From Ignavibacteriaceae bacterium (GTDB lineage Bacteria; Bacteroidota; Ignavibacteria; Ignavibacteriales; Ignavibacteriaceae), in assembly GCA_013388525.1 (NCBI GenBank), contig JACAFA010000260.1, positions 1 through 15,967 of the forward strand: a stretch of 15,967 nucleotides of DNA. The letters run 5' to 3'. The notes beneath the pieces were generated by a model that saw nothing but the letters and a program-made list of their open reading frames with translations, was not told the origin of the DNA and made no database searches. Positions within the stretch are counted from its first letter, which is position 1. Each line of letters begins with the position of its first letter. A program made the position numbers and the translations under genes. Positions 1-8,265 of this stretch are shown in pieces.

Positions 1-11
1 ATTTACAAAAT

Positions 12-32
12 GAAAACCCTTATCGGATTTTC
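12..32 (-). terminator. Possible weak intrinsic terminator after the gene cluster
   Basis: Read on the minus strand, GAAAATCC and GGGTTTTC can pair as an 8-bp stem with one G-U wobble around a GATAA loop, followed by ATTTTG. It lies about 150 bases past the stop of the last minus-strand gene and directly after the larger hairpin at 37-75. The stem is AT-rich and the U tract is short and interrupted, so a terminator role is only a guess. The mismatch that would arise on the plus strand (C against A) means the structure is better formed in minus-strand RNA. Confidence 0.3.
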
Positions 33-36
33 GCCA

Positions 37-75
37 AGTTAAGTGCTGTTCCGCTACGCTTCACAGCACTTAACT
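37..75. repeat. Perfect 13-bp inverted repeat (hairpin)
   Basis: AGTTAAGTGCTGT (37-49) and its exact reverse complement ACAGCACTTAACT (63-75) flank a 13-base loop that is GC-richer than its surroundings. The gene-free stretch 1-184 holds nothing else I can name. The structure sits downstream of the last minus-strand gene. It could be a transcript-end hairpin, a dispersed palindromic repeat, or the end of a small mobile element; without the sequence to the left these cannot be separated. There is no U tract immediately after it on either strand, so it is not a textbook intrinsic terminator by itself. Confidence 0.65.
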
Positions 76-184
76 AATTTCTTACTTTAACCATTTACAC
101 AGAATTATTTGCACTTCCTTTTTAATAAACAAATGTATTTCTCTTAAGTAACATCTGCCATAAGTTATACATGTGAAAATGAAA

Positions 185-1192
185 TTATCTTCTAAAAAAT
201 TCTCCGAAATTAACAATTCTCTTGGATAACTTGTTATTATATGATTCAAATGTGCCCATATCTACTACTTCCTTATCGGTAATTCCTGATTTAAAATGAT
301 ATACCCCAGGATTATCATCTAAATTAATACCACCCAAATCATATCTTTGACATCCTTTTTGTTTTAACCATTTTATCATCTCCCATTGAAGCAAATACGA
401 CCCCTTATTTTTCATTCCAATTTCATTTGATGCACCAAGTAAATAGATTCCCGTATTTCCAATTGCGCTACCAACTATGCTGGCTATAGGTAGTTTATCC
501 TTGTATGCTATGAATATTTTCAACTTGTTTTCAGTATTCAATTCCTCATTCATTTTCCCGATTCTATTAGGATTTACATATTCCTTAAATTTCTTTCGCT
601 CTATCATCTGACTGTAAACTAAAAGAAAATCCTTATAAAGTTCTGAGTCATTGCCCTCAATAATTTCCAGACCTTTTTTTTCTGACTGGTTCAGACCATT
701 TCTCCACTTTTGATCAAAACTTTTTCGTATTTCATCAAGATCCTTATCAAGATATAGAACAAGAGTCTTGTACTGCCTGACTTTTGCAATCCGTTTAAAA
801 TCAATATTTTTAATAAAATCTATGTTTTCAATTTTATCTGAAAAGATATATGGTTTTATCCTTAATAAAAGTTTCTGATTTACAACAAACTTTTGTCTCA
901 AGGCATTAAAAATATCAGATAATATTTCAAAATTGTTTTCCCGATTTTTTTTCTGCCATAAAGGACCATTAAAAATATAAGCTATCCCACGGTTTAATAT
1001 TGGAACTGCTCTTATACGAACCTGGGCTAAACTTATCAAATCTTGATTTGCGTAAATAGCAAGATGCTTTACAATCTTTTCATTTTGAGCTAGTGAGGCA
1101 AAATTCCAGGTTTGATATATGTTTGCATCTTCAAATTCTCTCAATGAATCATGCCAAAAAGTTTTGTCGCTGATTTCTTTTATTGATATCAT
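185..1192 (-). CDS. FemAB/FemX-like GNAT-fold acyltransferase
   Basis: This 335-residue protein belongs to the FemAB-type families, which transfer aminoacyl groups from aminoacyl-tRNA onto peptidoglycan precursors and, in glycan loci, are thought to acylate polysaccharide intermediates on the cytoplasmic side of the membrane. Seen here: the basic helix ending in EKKG around residues 163-174 (the usual K/R...A.K.G region), then the second GNAT-like domain with IYLLGAS (249-255), YLLQWE (266-271), a Lys/Gly/Cys stretch ending in YDLGG (284-288), and the terminal PGVYHFKSG (295-303). These are typical of the FemX/FemAB C-terminal half. It starts at an ATG with no Shine-Dalgarno match. It is the last gene of the cluster, 59 bases after the deacetylase. 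It differs from the two upstream paralogues, which carry FGRT instead of YDLGG, so it may act on another substrate. The transferred group is unknown. Confidence 0.82.
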   Translation of the reverse strand: MISIKEISDKTFWHDSLREFEDANIYQTWNFASLAQNEKIVKHLAIYANQDLISLAQVRIRAVPILNRGIAYIFNGPLWQKKNRENNFEILSDIFNALRQKFVVNQKLLLRIKPYIFSDKIENIDFIKNIDFKRIAKVRQYKTLVLYLDKDLDEIRKSFDQKWRNGLNQSEKKGLEIIEGNDSELYKDFLLVYSQMIERKKFKEYVNPNRIGKMNEELNTENKLKIFIAYKDKLPIASIVGSAIGNTGIYLLGASNEIGMKNKGSYLLQWEMIKWLKQKGCQRYDLGGINLDDNPGVYHFKSGITDKEVVDMGTFESYNNKLSKRIVNFGEFFRR

Positions 1193-1251
1193 TTGTTGAA
1201 AAATTTTATTCTTTTTTAATTGATAAAAATTATGAAATCGGAAAGATTATA

Positions 1252-2058
1252 CTAAATAGGAAGAAGTGTTTTTATTTTTTTCTTCAACCTAATTGCTTCC
1301 GGCAACCAAGAATAAGCACCTTCCGCTTTAAGTTTTAATTTTAACAGAGAATCATCAGGTTCAATACTTATTCTGCCAAAAACCCTCCTTTTTGAAGGTA
1401 AAGAAATTATTTCTGGTTGAGTTGTAAAAACAAAACCGTAACCACAATTAAAAGCTAAATTAATGACTTCATCATTATAACTTCCATATGGAAAACTAAA
1501 CGATAAAACTTCTTTACCGGTAATTTCCTCAAGAATAGCTTTTGATAAAAGCAGTTCCTCCTTTGCAATTTCGGGATGCACTTTTCTTAAATCTGTATGA
1601 TTCAATGTATGGGATGCTATTTCAATACCTTGATCGGATAATTCCTTTATTTCGTCCACATTTAAGATTCTATCCTCATAGTAAATTTTTTGATCTTTTT
1701 GTTCCCATTTTGGATATTTTCCGATATAAGCTGCAGGGATAAAAACAGTCGTTGGAATTTCTCTTCTTTTTAATTCAGGTAAGGCGTTTTTTAAAATACT
1801 CGATAATCCATCATCAAATGTGATTGATATTAAATTCTCATTTGATGACAATTTATTAATTGAACTTAAAGATACAAAAGAATATTTATTTGAAAGATAA
1901 TTTAGTTGGCGAATAAATTTATTCTTTTGCTCATCAAGTACTGAATGATAATAAAGTACCACACAATATTTATTAATTGATCTTGAAGTGATTTTTCTAA
2001 TTTTTATAAAAATCAGATAAACAACACTTATCAAAAATTTTAAATAATTTAAAATCAT
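1252..2058 (-). CDS. Membrane-anchored polysaccharide deacetylase (NodB/CE4)
   Basis: Predicted CE4 deacetylase that removes acetyl groups from N-acetylated (or O-acetylated) sugars. A hydrophobic segment at residues 2-20 from the ATG used here, followed by basic residues, looks like a signal anchor and would place the catalytic domain outside the inner membrane. The domain begins with a LYYHSV motif and holds the three CE4 signatures: TFDDG (about 80-84, catalytic and metal Asp), HTLNH (about 150-154, the H-x3-H zinc ligands) and FPYG (about 189-192). All expected ligands are present, so it is likely active. An in-frame TTG at 2079, two bases after the preceding stop, would add seven residues; I prefer the ATG at 2058 because a GAGAAAG stretch lies upstream of it and the membrane segment follows directly. 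The gene is tightly packed behind the GT2 gene at 2082-3041, so co-transcription is likely. Confidence 0.86.
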   Translation of the reverse strand: MILNYLKFLISVVYLIFIKIRKITSRSINKYCVVLYYHSVLDEQKNKFIRQLNYLSNKYSFVSLSSINKLSSNENLISITFDDGLSSILKNALPELKRREIPTTVFIPAAYIGKYPKWEQKDQKIYYEDRILNVDEIKELSDQGIEIASHTLNHTDLRKVHPEIAKEELLLSKAILEEITGKEVLSFSFPYGSYNDEVINLAFNCGYGFVFTTQPEIISLPSKRRVFGRISIEPDDSLLKLKLKAEGAYSWLPEAIRLKKKIKTLLPI

Positions 2059-2081
2059 TTTATTATTTAACTTTCTCAAAA

Positions 2082-3041
2082 TTAATTATATCCTGTTTTA
2101 TATTTTCTCAATTTTAAGTTTAATACCGCAAATAGTTTCCCAAAATTTAACGATAACCCTACAAAACTAAAGATCCACTTTTCTCTGAATGGCAGAAAAA
2201 TTAAAAACTGCAAGCCGAAATAACCAATAGCCAACAACGATTTTATAAAATATAAGATTTTAATCTTCTGGAACTTATTATCTCCAGATTCGAGAGCATG
2301 CCAAACGGTATTATTACCCTTTTGAAAATTGCGATTGAAAATATATTTCAGACTGGTTCTATATTCCGGCACTGCTTCGTAGGTTATTGCCTCCCTGCAA
2401 GCAATAAATTTAAATTTGAATTCTTTAGATAATAAATCAAAGAAAACACCATCCTCACCACCGGAAAGTCCATAATCCGGATCAAATCTTAAACTGAATT
2501 TCTTTATTTTTTCTGACCTAATTAAACAATTAGTTGTATAACGAAATAATGGTGGTTCACCTGTTTTACTCACAGGTAAAAAGTAAATTTCTCTTTGTTT
2601 TTTCCACTCAGCTATATGCGAATCAAAAACCGGTTTAACATATCCAAAAACAGCATCTGCATTAAATTTTTCAATTGTATCAATCAAATTTCTTATCCAA
2701 TATTTATCAGCAGTTTCATCATCATCAATAATAGCAATATATTTCCCGGAAGCCATATCAAGCGCCATATTTCTGGTTAGGCTTATATTTCGGATCGGCT
2801 GTTCATAGTAAGAAATAGTTACCGATGAAGAGTTTGAAAACTCTGCAACAATTTCTTCTGCAGATTTATTAATATCATTATCAACAATGATAATTTCTAA
2901 AATAATATCATCAATTTTCTCTTGCTCAAATAAGCTTTGAATAAGTTTTCTTAAAAGCTTAGGTCTTTTAAAAGTAGCTACGCATACAGAGCAGACTTTT
3001 TCTTTTTCACGCTGATTAGTATTTATAAATTTACTATTCAA
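2082..3041 (-). CDS. Family 2 glycosyltransferase
   Basis: GT-A fold glycosyltransferase, 319 residues, expected to transfer a sugar from a nucleotide-sugar onto a lipid-linked glycan. The domain opens with VCVATFKRP (about 19-27) and IIIVDND (about 50-56). The metal-binding acidic motif is DDD (106-108), and GGED (194-197) supplies the likely catalytic base. After about residue 262 come two hydrophobic stretches with little else, suggesting membrane attachment. No ATG lies before the domain. The TTG at 3041 is preceded by GAGGA (3048-3052) six bases upstream, which fixes the start well. It follows the polymerase gene after a 125-base gap and is followed almost immediately by the deacetylase gene. 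Sugar and linkage cannot be told from sequence. Confidence 0.88.
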   Translation of the reverse strand: MNSKFINTNQREKEKVCSVCVATFKRPKLLRKLIQSLFEQEKIDDIILEIIIVDNDINKSAEEIVAEFSNSSSVTISYYEQPIRNISLTRNMALDMASGKYIAIIDDDETADKYWIRNLIDTIEKFNADAVFGYVKPVFDSHIAEWKKQREIYFLPVSKTGEPPLFRYTTNCLIRSEKIKKFSLRFDPDYGLSGGEDGVFFDLLSKEFKFKFIACREAITYEAVPEYRTSLKYIFNRNFQKGNNTVWHALESGDNKFQKIKILYFIKSLLAIGYFGLQFLIFLPFREKWIFSFVGLSLNFGKLFAVLNLKLRKYKTGYN

Positions 3042-3047
3042 TACTTG

Positions 3048-3052
3048 TCCTC
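3048..3052 (-). promoter_or_regulatory. Shine-Dalgarno site deciding a TTG start
   Basis: GAGGA on the minus strand, six bases (CAAGTA) before the TTG at 3041. It is one of the clearest ribosome-binding sites in the window, and it supports the non-ATG start of the GT2 gene, whose first internal ATG lies far inside the catalytic domain. Confidence 0.7.
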
Positions 3053-3166
3053 ATCTATATATGGCTTTATTAGTTTGAAATTTCAATATAAGGTAATTAA
3101 AACTGAATAACTTAATTGTCAATGATATAATTCTATGTTCTTAAATCATAGAATGCAATTAAAATT

Positions 3167-4483
3167 TCAAATCTTCTTTACCCAATTATTAATTATATGA
3201 TTTTTTTCATCAGGATTAATTTCTTTTAACTTAAAATGAAAAACAGTAAGTGCGATATATGATGCCATGAAATAAAAAGTTGTAACTCCAAAACCTACTT
3301 TAAACAATGCTGATTCGGTATAATTTAACGTAAGTATTGCAAAAAAAATCAGAATTGCCAGATTACTATTCACTTTTATCATTCGGAAGATATATGCTGC
3401 TAATAGAAATAAGAAAAATATAAAGCCTACAATGCCCAACTGAAGCATAATTTCCAGAAAACCATTATGAGCCTGATTTACTTTGAAACCTTCAAAATAT
3501 TCAGCGAAAATCTCCAATCTTGGATGTCCCATTATCCAGTATGTTGCAAAACCATATCCAAGTAGGAAATGTTTTTGAATTTCAGTCCAAGCATGTTCCC
3601 AGATAGGCACTCTACCAGAGAGTGTCATATCCTTACCAAAATATCCGGGTATTAAGCCGAAAATCTCGGATGAAAAAAAAAGAAAAATAAGACTGGAAGC
3701 TAGAATAAATGAGAATATAAACCCCATGACTATCCTTCTGAATCCAAATTTAGAGAAAAGTGATTCTATCAAAAATACAGATCCAATAAAGACAATCATC
3801 GCTAATACTAATATTGCTGTTGAACTGCGTGCCTTATAAATAAGAATTACGGAAATTAAAATAAGTATAGAATCATATTGCTTAGCTAATCTTATTTTAT
3901 CAATACTAAAAAAAACTACTGAAGATAACAGGCAATAAAGACTGGTTTGAGCAAGATGATTTTTCTGAACTTCAATTCCGCGCCAGGTTCCAAATACTGG
4001 ATCAATTGCAGCTCCAATACGCAGGCATGCATACAAATTAAAAAATAAATATATTGAAACCACTATTTTCATCTGCTTTAGCAGTGTTGTTGGATCGATA
4101 ATCACTAATGCTTCTAAGATTACAAGAAATATAACAAATAATTGAAAAGACCTTTTAAATGAGATTAATGAATATTCAGACCATAAAGCACTAACTAAAC
4201 ACAAGACAACAAAGAGGGTAAGATATTTTTCTGATTTTATTAATGTAAATATTTCATTTGATTTTTTTGCAAGAACAATTAAAGATGAAAAAAAAAGGAA
4301 TAAATAAACGACCTGATTTTTTATGTCAGTAGTTTCTGCTGCAAAGGTATCAGCATAATTAGCAGGGTCAAAAGGAATCTTAGTAGTAAAAAAAGTCACA
4401 TAAATAAGCAAGAAAGAATTTATCTTGATCAGCAGATCAAGGCCATTTATTGGTTTTTCAAGTTTGTTTAATAAAAATGACAT
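3167..4483 (-). CDS. O-antigen polymerase/ligase family membrane protein (Wzy/WaaL-like)
   Basis: Integral membrane protein of 438 residues, mostly hydrophobic, with about ten to twelve membrane spans by eye. Such proteins either polymerise undecaprenyl-linked repeat units (Wzy) or ligate the chain to a carrier (WaaL) on the periplasmic side. Diagnostic features of the Wzy_C/O-antigen ligase fold are the SALWSEYSLISFKRS region near 98-112, VQKNHLAQ (172-179), SGRVPIWEHAW (289-299), and QAHNGFLEIMLQLGIVGF (337-354), which is the typical AHN...E....G.vG loop and helix. It sits directly after the flippase gene, the usual partner in a Wzx/Wzy pathway, which favours polymerase over ligase, though sequence alone does not decide. 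ATG start, no Shine-Dalgarno match; an inverted repeat lies just upstream (4511-4548). Confidence 0.85.
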   Translation of the reverse strand: MSFLLNKLEKPINGLDLLIKINSFLLIYVTFFTTKIPFDPANYADTFAAETTDIKNQVVYLFLFFSSLIVLAKKSNEIFTLIKSEKYLTLFVVLCLVSALWSEYSLISFKRSFQLFVIFLVILEALVIIDPTTLLKQMKIVVSIYLFFNLYACLRIGAAIDPVFGTWRGIEVQKNHLAQTSLYCLLSSVVFFSIDKIRLAKQYDSILILISVILIYKARSSTAILVLAMIVFIGSVFLIESLFSKFGFRRIVMGFIFSFILASSLIFLFFSSEIFGLIPGYFGKDMTLSGRVPIWEHAWTEIQKHFLLGYGFATYWIMGHPRLEIFAEYFEGFKVNQAHNGFLEIMLQLGIVGFIFFLFLLAAYIFRMIKVNSNLAILIFFAILTLNYTESALFKVGFGVTTFYFMASYIALTVFHFKLKEINPDEKNHIINNWVKKI

Positions 4484-4510
4484 TAAATAAAAAAAATTTT
4501 GAAAAGATTT

Positions 4511-4548
4511 ATTTTATTTCACAATAATCAGGATTGTGAAATCAAAAT
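4511..4548. repeat. Inverted repeat upstream of the polymerase gene
   Basis: ATTTCACAAT (4516-4525) and ATTGTGAAAT (4533-4542) are exact reverse complements with a 7-base loop. The arms continue as ATTTT (4511-4515) and AAAAT (4544-4548) if one unpaired base is allowed at 4543. On the minus strand it lies about 30 bases before the polymerase ATG and is followed by AT-rich, T-containing sequence. It could be a protein-binding dyad, a 5' leader hairpin or a weak attenuator. Nothing else stands out in the 219-base gap 4484-4702. Confidence 0.5.
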
Positions 4549-4702
4549 TCCGATTAACAAAATAAACGGGACTTATTGCATTAAATTTTATAATTATATA
4601 AAAACCATTTAGAGGAAACAAAATTTTTTCAGGTTTCATAAAAATTACAGAATTGTTTATCACATTTTCCTCAGTGACATCATTTACAATTTTTATTTGC
4701 TT

Positions 4703-5968
4703 CTAGTTAATTGGCTTTTTTATGAAAGATGCTTTTGTATAAAAATACCATAAGATAATTGCGGATATTGTTTGTCCGATTAAAAGTGCAATCAGACCTC
4801 CTATAATACCGTTTGAATAAATGAGAAAATATGCAAAAAGTAAAGTTACGATCATAGTAATAAAATTTATTTTTGAAATAAGCTCAAAGCTTTTCAGAAT
4901 CTGTAACCCGAAACTGGCATTCAGGGAAATAAATCCCATCAAAAAAATAGTTCCCCAGTAAAAAATATAATCAAATGAGTTTTCATATTTAGCAGATAGA
5001 ATAATTTTTAAGAGTAAAGGTTTAAAGAATATGAGAGCAAAAACCAGAGATATAACAACTACAACAAACGCTATACTTATAAGTACCTGCTCTTTAAAGA
5101 GTCTCGGAAGTCGATTTTCCTCTCGCAATTTTGATCCATGTGGTAGAATTACTTTACTCCATCCCTCCTGCAATAAAATGAGAGGCATTAGTAATAAACG
5201 AGCTGCTGAAACATCAGCAACTGCGGAAGTACTAACAATTATTCCTAATAAATAAAGATAGCTATAATTTTGTATGTGCGTTACGGTTACTCCAAATAAT
5301 GCCCACTTACCATATTTCCAATTTTCACTATAACTAGATTTTATTTCGTTTCGAGATAATTTCCATTTATTTCTTCTGATGAAAAAGATTCCAATCAGAA
5401 ATGAGCTCAGACCCATTAAAAAAAATACAGTTGCAACATTTAATTTTGAGAGTAAATAGGTCAATAAACCTAAAGTAATAATTAACACAACATATAATAC
5501 ATCAATTATTAAAACTATATTTGGAGCATCATCTGCAAAGAAATAAGCTCTTAAAAACTCCCTTAACAGTATGCCTACAATTGCAAGACTGATGGATATA
5601 ATAATTGCAGATAAACTGGGTTCTAGTAAATTAAAATACCAGGTAATGATTCCTCCAACTACTCCCATAAACGCTATAAGAGACAGAAATAAATTTTGAC
5701 CAAAAAACAAAGAGCCAACATATTCCCTTTTTTCTTCCTGCTTTTTACTAACTAGTAAAACTGCAAGAGGTGTATTTATTATTGCATTTTGTATTGACCC
5801 CATAAACAGAATAATTGAGAAAAAGAGTGAATAATATCCATACTCTGGTTTTGAAGCAATTTTTATTAATACAATAGAAATTAAAAAATTAAGCCCTGAT
5901 AAAAATGCCTGGTCAATAGAAGCGATGCCGGATTTATATAATAATGATTTGTTGATAAATTTTTTCAT
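4703..5968 (-). CDS. Polysaccharide flippase (Wzx-like, MOP superfamily)
   Basis: Polytopic membrane protein of 421 residues with roughly twelve hydrophobic segments (for example about 21-36, 46-72, 90-110, 118-136, 150-172, 178-196, 236-250, 295-316, 335-355, 368-383 and 387-409). The N-terminus, with a short basic lead and then SGLNFLISIVLIKIASKPEYGYYSLF, has the layout usual for the polysaccharide biosynthesis/flippase family, where the first two helices are joined by a loop holding E.G.Y. It is expected to flip the lipid-linked repeat unit to the periplasm. Length is ordinary for the family. ATG start without a Shine-Dalgarno match, preceded by a 235-base gap (5969-6203) in which I see no gene. 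The downstream neighbour is the Wzy-like protein, consistent with a Wzx/Wzy-dependent pathway. Confidence 0.85.
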   Translation of the reverse strand: MKKFINKSLLYKSGIASIDQAFLSGLNFLISIVLIKIASKPEYGYYSLFFSIILFMGSIQNAIINTPLAVLLVSKKQEEKREYVGSLFFGQNLFLSLIAFMGVVGGIITWYFNLLEPSLSAIIISISLAIVGILLREFLRAYFFADDAPNIVLIIDVLYVVLIITLGLLTYLLSKLNVATVFFLMGLSSFLIGIFFIRRNKWKLSRNEIKSSYSENWKYGKWALFGVTVTHIQNYSYLYLLGIIVSTSAVADVSAARLLLMPLILLQEGWSKVILPHGSKLREENRLPRLFKEQVLISIAFVVVVISLVFALIFFKPLLLKIILSAKYENSFDYIFYWGTIFLMGFISLNASFGLQILKSFELISKINFITMIVTLLFAYFLIYSNGIIGGLIALLIGQTISAIILWYFYTKASFIKKPIN

Positions 5969-6203
5969 ATTTAATTAACATTATATATATAAGAATTATC
6001 ATACAATAAAATGATTGCAAAAAAAAATAACTCTTTTTAAAATTTAGTAGCTTTTCGCTCTTAAATTTTTCTAAACTCCATAAAACCAATTCATTTTAGA
6101 TTATAATAAGAGAACATTTTGGCAGAATTCATATAGTTGCAAAACTATTATTAATTTTAATTTATAAATATTAAAAATCAGAAGGGATAAATTAATTGTT
6201 AAA

Positions 6204-7070
6204 TTATGATTCCATTTTAATCAGTCTTCTAATTTGATCTTCCCTTATAAAATCGAATAATTCATTTGAAATATCACGCTTTTCCCTTTTAATGTATGAA
6301 AGCCAAAAACCAAAAAATCTTAATATACTTCCAATAAGAAATGGTTTTTCTGGAATCCGTTTTATGCATTTGACAAATTGAAACAAGGGATGATAACAAA
6401 GATTATATTCTACAGATCCATCTCTGAGGCGAGTCCTAAATAAATTGCTCCCAGTAATACCCGTTGGCCGGTGGTGCAGAACAATTATACTATTAATATT
6501 TTTAATTTCCCAACCGTACAATCGTGCAGCATAGCAGGCAAGTGCATCTTCGCCGCCATATTTTATAGGCTTAATCCCATCAATTTTGTCAAAGCACTCT
6601 TTGCGATAAAACTGTGTTGCACCTCTTACGCTATAGGGACTTGGGCGAACGGGAACTTTTCTCCCATTAATGATATCAAAGTAGTTCCCGCCAACAATAC
6701 CGAGTTTTGGGTTTTTCTCAAATTCTTCAATTAGTGATGAATAATAATCTTTCTCAAATGAAACATCAGCATCAAGAATTCCAATATAATCATAGTCAGA
6801 TGTTTGAATATTTTTTAATCCGATATTAATAGCATAAACTTTAGAAGCAAAGTCGCGTGCTTCTTTTCGATTATTAATTAAAAGTTTAATAAATGAATTC
6901 TCTGATGCATATTTACATACTATAGATTCGGTATTGTCTGTGGATCCGTCGCTAACTATTATCCATTCCGCAGGTTTGTGCAATTGATTAATGACAGATT
7001 GAATTGTTTTTTCTATAAATGATTCTTCATTTTTAGCTGCTGTTATCAAAACATATTTCACTGTGCTCAT
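6204..7070 (-). CDS. Family 2 glycosyltransferase
   Basis: GT-A glycosyltransferase of 288 residues from the chosen ATG. Seen: VLITAAKNEE at the N-terminus, WIIVSDGSTDNT (about 36-47), the metal motif DAD (100-102) inside ILDADVSFEKDYY, GATQFYRKECF in the acceptor region, and GGEDA (172-176) with a downstream HHRPTG (about 199-204). These are standard GT2 landmarks and all acidic residues are present. An alternative TTG at 7088 would overlap the preceding TGA as TTGA and add six residues; the ATG at 7070 places the first strand immediately after the start, so I prefer it. The gene overlaps or nearly abuts the GT4 gene upstream, so the two are probably translated together. Donor sugar unknown. 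Confidence 0.88.
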   Translation of the reverse strand: MSTVKYVLITAAKNEESFIEKTIQSVINQLHKPAEWIIVSDGSTDNTESIVCKYASENSFIKLLINNRKEARDFASKVYAINIGLKNIQTSDYDYIGILDADVSFEKDYYSSLIEEFEKNPKLGIVGGNYFDIINGRKVPVRPSPYSVRGATQFYRKECFDKIDGIKPIKYGGEDALACYAARLYGWEIKNINSIIVLHHRPTGITGSNLFRTRLRDGSVEYNLCYHPLFQFVKCIKRIPEKPFLIGSILRFFGFWLSYIKREKRDISNELFDFIREDQIRRLIKMES

Positions 7071-7084
7071 AGTTTGTTCAGAAA

Positions 7085-8263
7085 TCAATGAAGTAGCTCT
7101 TTATAAATTTTAATCAGGTTTTGACTCTGGTGTTCCCATCTATAATTCTGATATATATTGTAACCTTTATTCACAACTTCTGTTGTTCCGTCTGGATCAG
7201 TATAAACTTTGAATATAACATTCGCTAAATTTTCCGCATCGCCAGCATCGAAATAAAAGATTGATTCTTCGTCAAAATAATCACTAATTCCCTGCGTCCT
7301 TGGTACTACCACAGGTTTTTTCATATGAAGGTATTCAAAAATTCTTGTGGGAAAATTTATTTTTGTAAAGGGAGTAAGTCTATTTGGAATTATTCCTACA
7401 TCACATTCAGGGATAGTTTCAACAATTTTTTCAATTGGAACCTGCCCAAAATATTTTACTATATTTTCTAAATTCAGCTTTTGAATCATCTCAAGAAACA
7501 ATGGCAAATCCTCACCTGTACCATAAACCCTTAATTCTATTTCCGGTATTTTGTTTCTTAATAAATTTACTGCATTCACCAGTTCCTCAATCCCATATCT
7601 TTTAATAATTATGCCATGATACATAACGACATATTTATTCTCATCTGATTTGATTTTTGATTTGTTAATGAACTTATTAAAAATTGACTCCTGTGGAGAA
7701 TTCATAACTATACTTATTTTATCAGGAGGACACCCTCGTGATATAAATCTATCAAGAAAAGATTTATTTGTAGTTATAACTTTGTGTGAAAATCTTATAC
7801 TTACTTTCTCCTGCCATTTAAGAAGTTTTGTCAGTATACTGTCTTTACTTTCTGCATATTTCGTCATCAGCATTTCCGGTGTCGGGTCGTGTAAATCCAA
7901 AATAATTTTAGAACCAAAAAGTTTAGGAATTACACCTAGAAAAACCAGAAAATCAGGCATATTATGTACGTGTATTACAGCATAACGATTTTTTAAAAAT
8001 AAACGGTTAAGCAGGAAAAAGGCATGAATAAAGAAACTTGCATAAAGAAAAATATATTTCCTCCTCGAGGAGCGGGATTTGGAAATATTAATTCGATAAG
8101 TATTAACTCCAAAGATGTTCTCGAATTTGGTTTGATCGGGTAGTCTTAAACAAATAATATCAACTTCATAGCCGGCATTAATTAAAGCTTCAGCCTCCCT
8201 TCGTGGTCTGACATCTTGAGGGAAATAACTGTAAACTACCATTAAGATTTTTCTTGTTCGCAC
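7085..8263 (-). CDS. Family 4 glycosyltransferase (GT-B fold)
   Basis: GT-B enzyme of 392 residues, expected to use a nucleotide-activated sugar and retain anomeric configuration. The N-terminal Rossmann half begins ILMVVYSYFPQDVRP and contains HVHNMPD (98-104) and DLHDPTPE (123-130). The C-terminal half has MYHG (214-217), RVYGTGED (245-252) and the nucleotide-sugar binding helix NFPTRIFEYLHMKKPVV (303-319), with Glu310 at the usual conserved position. The stretch at about 70-90 is hydrophobic and basic and may touch the membrane. Start is GTG at 8263: AAGG (8274-8277) and GAG (8270-8272) lie just upstream, and the next Met would cut into the first beta strand. It starts two bases after the stop of the deacetylase-like gene. 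Confidence 0.9.
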   Translation of the reverse strand: MRTRKILMVVYSYFPQDVRPRREAEALINAGYEVDIICLRLPDQTKFENIFGVNTYRINISKSRSSRRKYIFLYASFFIHAFFLLNRLFLKNRYAVIHVHNMPDFLVFLGVIPKLFGSKIILDLHDPTPEMLMTKYAESKDSILTKLLKWQEKVSIRFSHKVITTNKSFLDRFISRGCPPDKISIVMNSPQESIFNKFINKSKIKSDENKYVVMYHGIIIKRYGIEELVNAVNLLRNKIPEIELRVYGTGEDLPLFLEMIQKLNLENIVKYFGQVPIEKIVETIPECDVGIIPNRLTPFTKINFPTRIFEYLHMKKPVVVPRTQGISDYFDEESIFYFDAGDAENLANVIFKVYTDPDGTTEVVNKGYNIYQNYRWEHQSQNLIKIYKELLH

Positions 8264-8265
8264 CT

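Noticed and set aside
6100..6105. Perfect TATAAT on the minus strand, about 130 bases before the flippase gene
   Set aside because: No acceptable -35 element lies 16-18 bases upstream, and no Bacteroidota-type TTTG/TAnnTTTG pair fits. In sequence this AT-rich such hexamers arise by chance.
6133..6148. ATAGTT/AACTAT inverted repeat in the gap before the flippase gene
   Set aside because: A six-base AT-rich stem is expected by chance in this composition and is not followed by a proper U tract.
7650..7985. Plus-strand open frame of 111 codons
   Set aside because: It is antisense to the GT4 gene, has no recognisable domain, and its composition follows from the opposite strand's codons. The other plus-strand frames in the window fail for the same reason.
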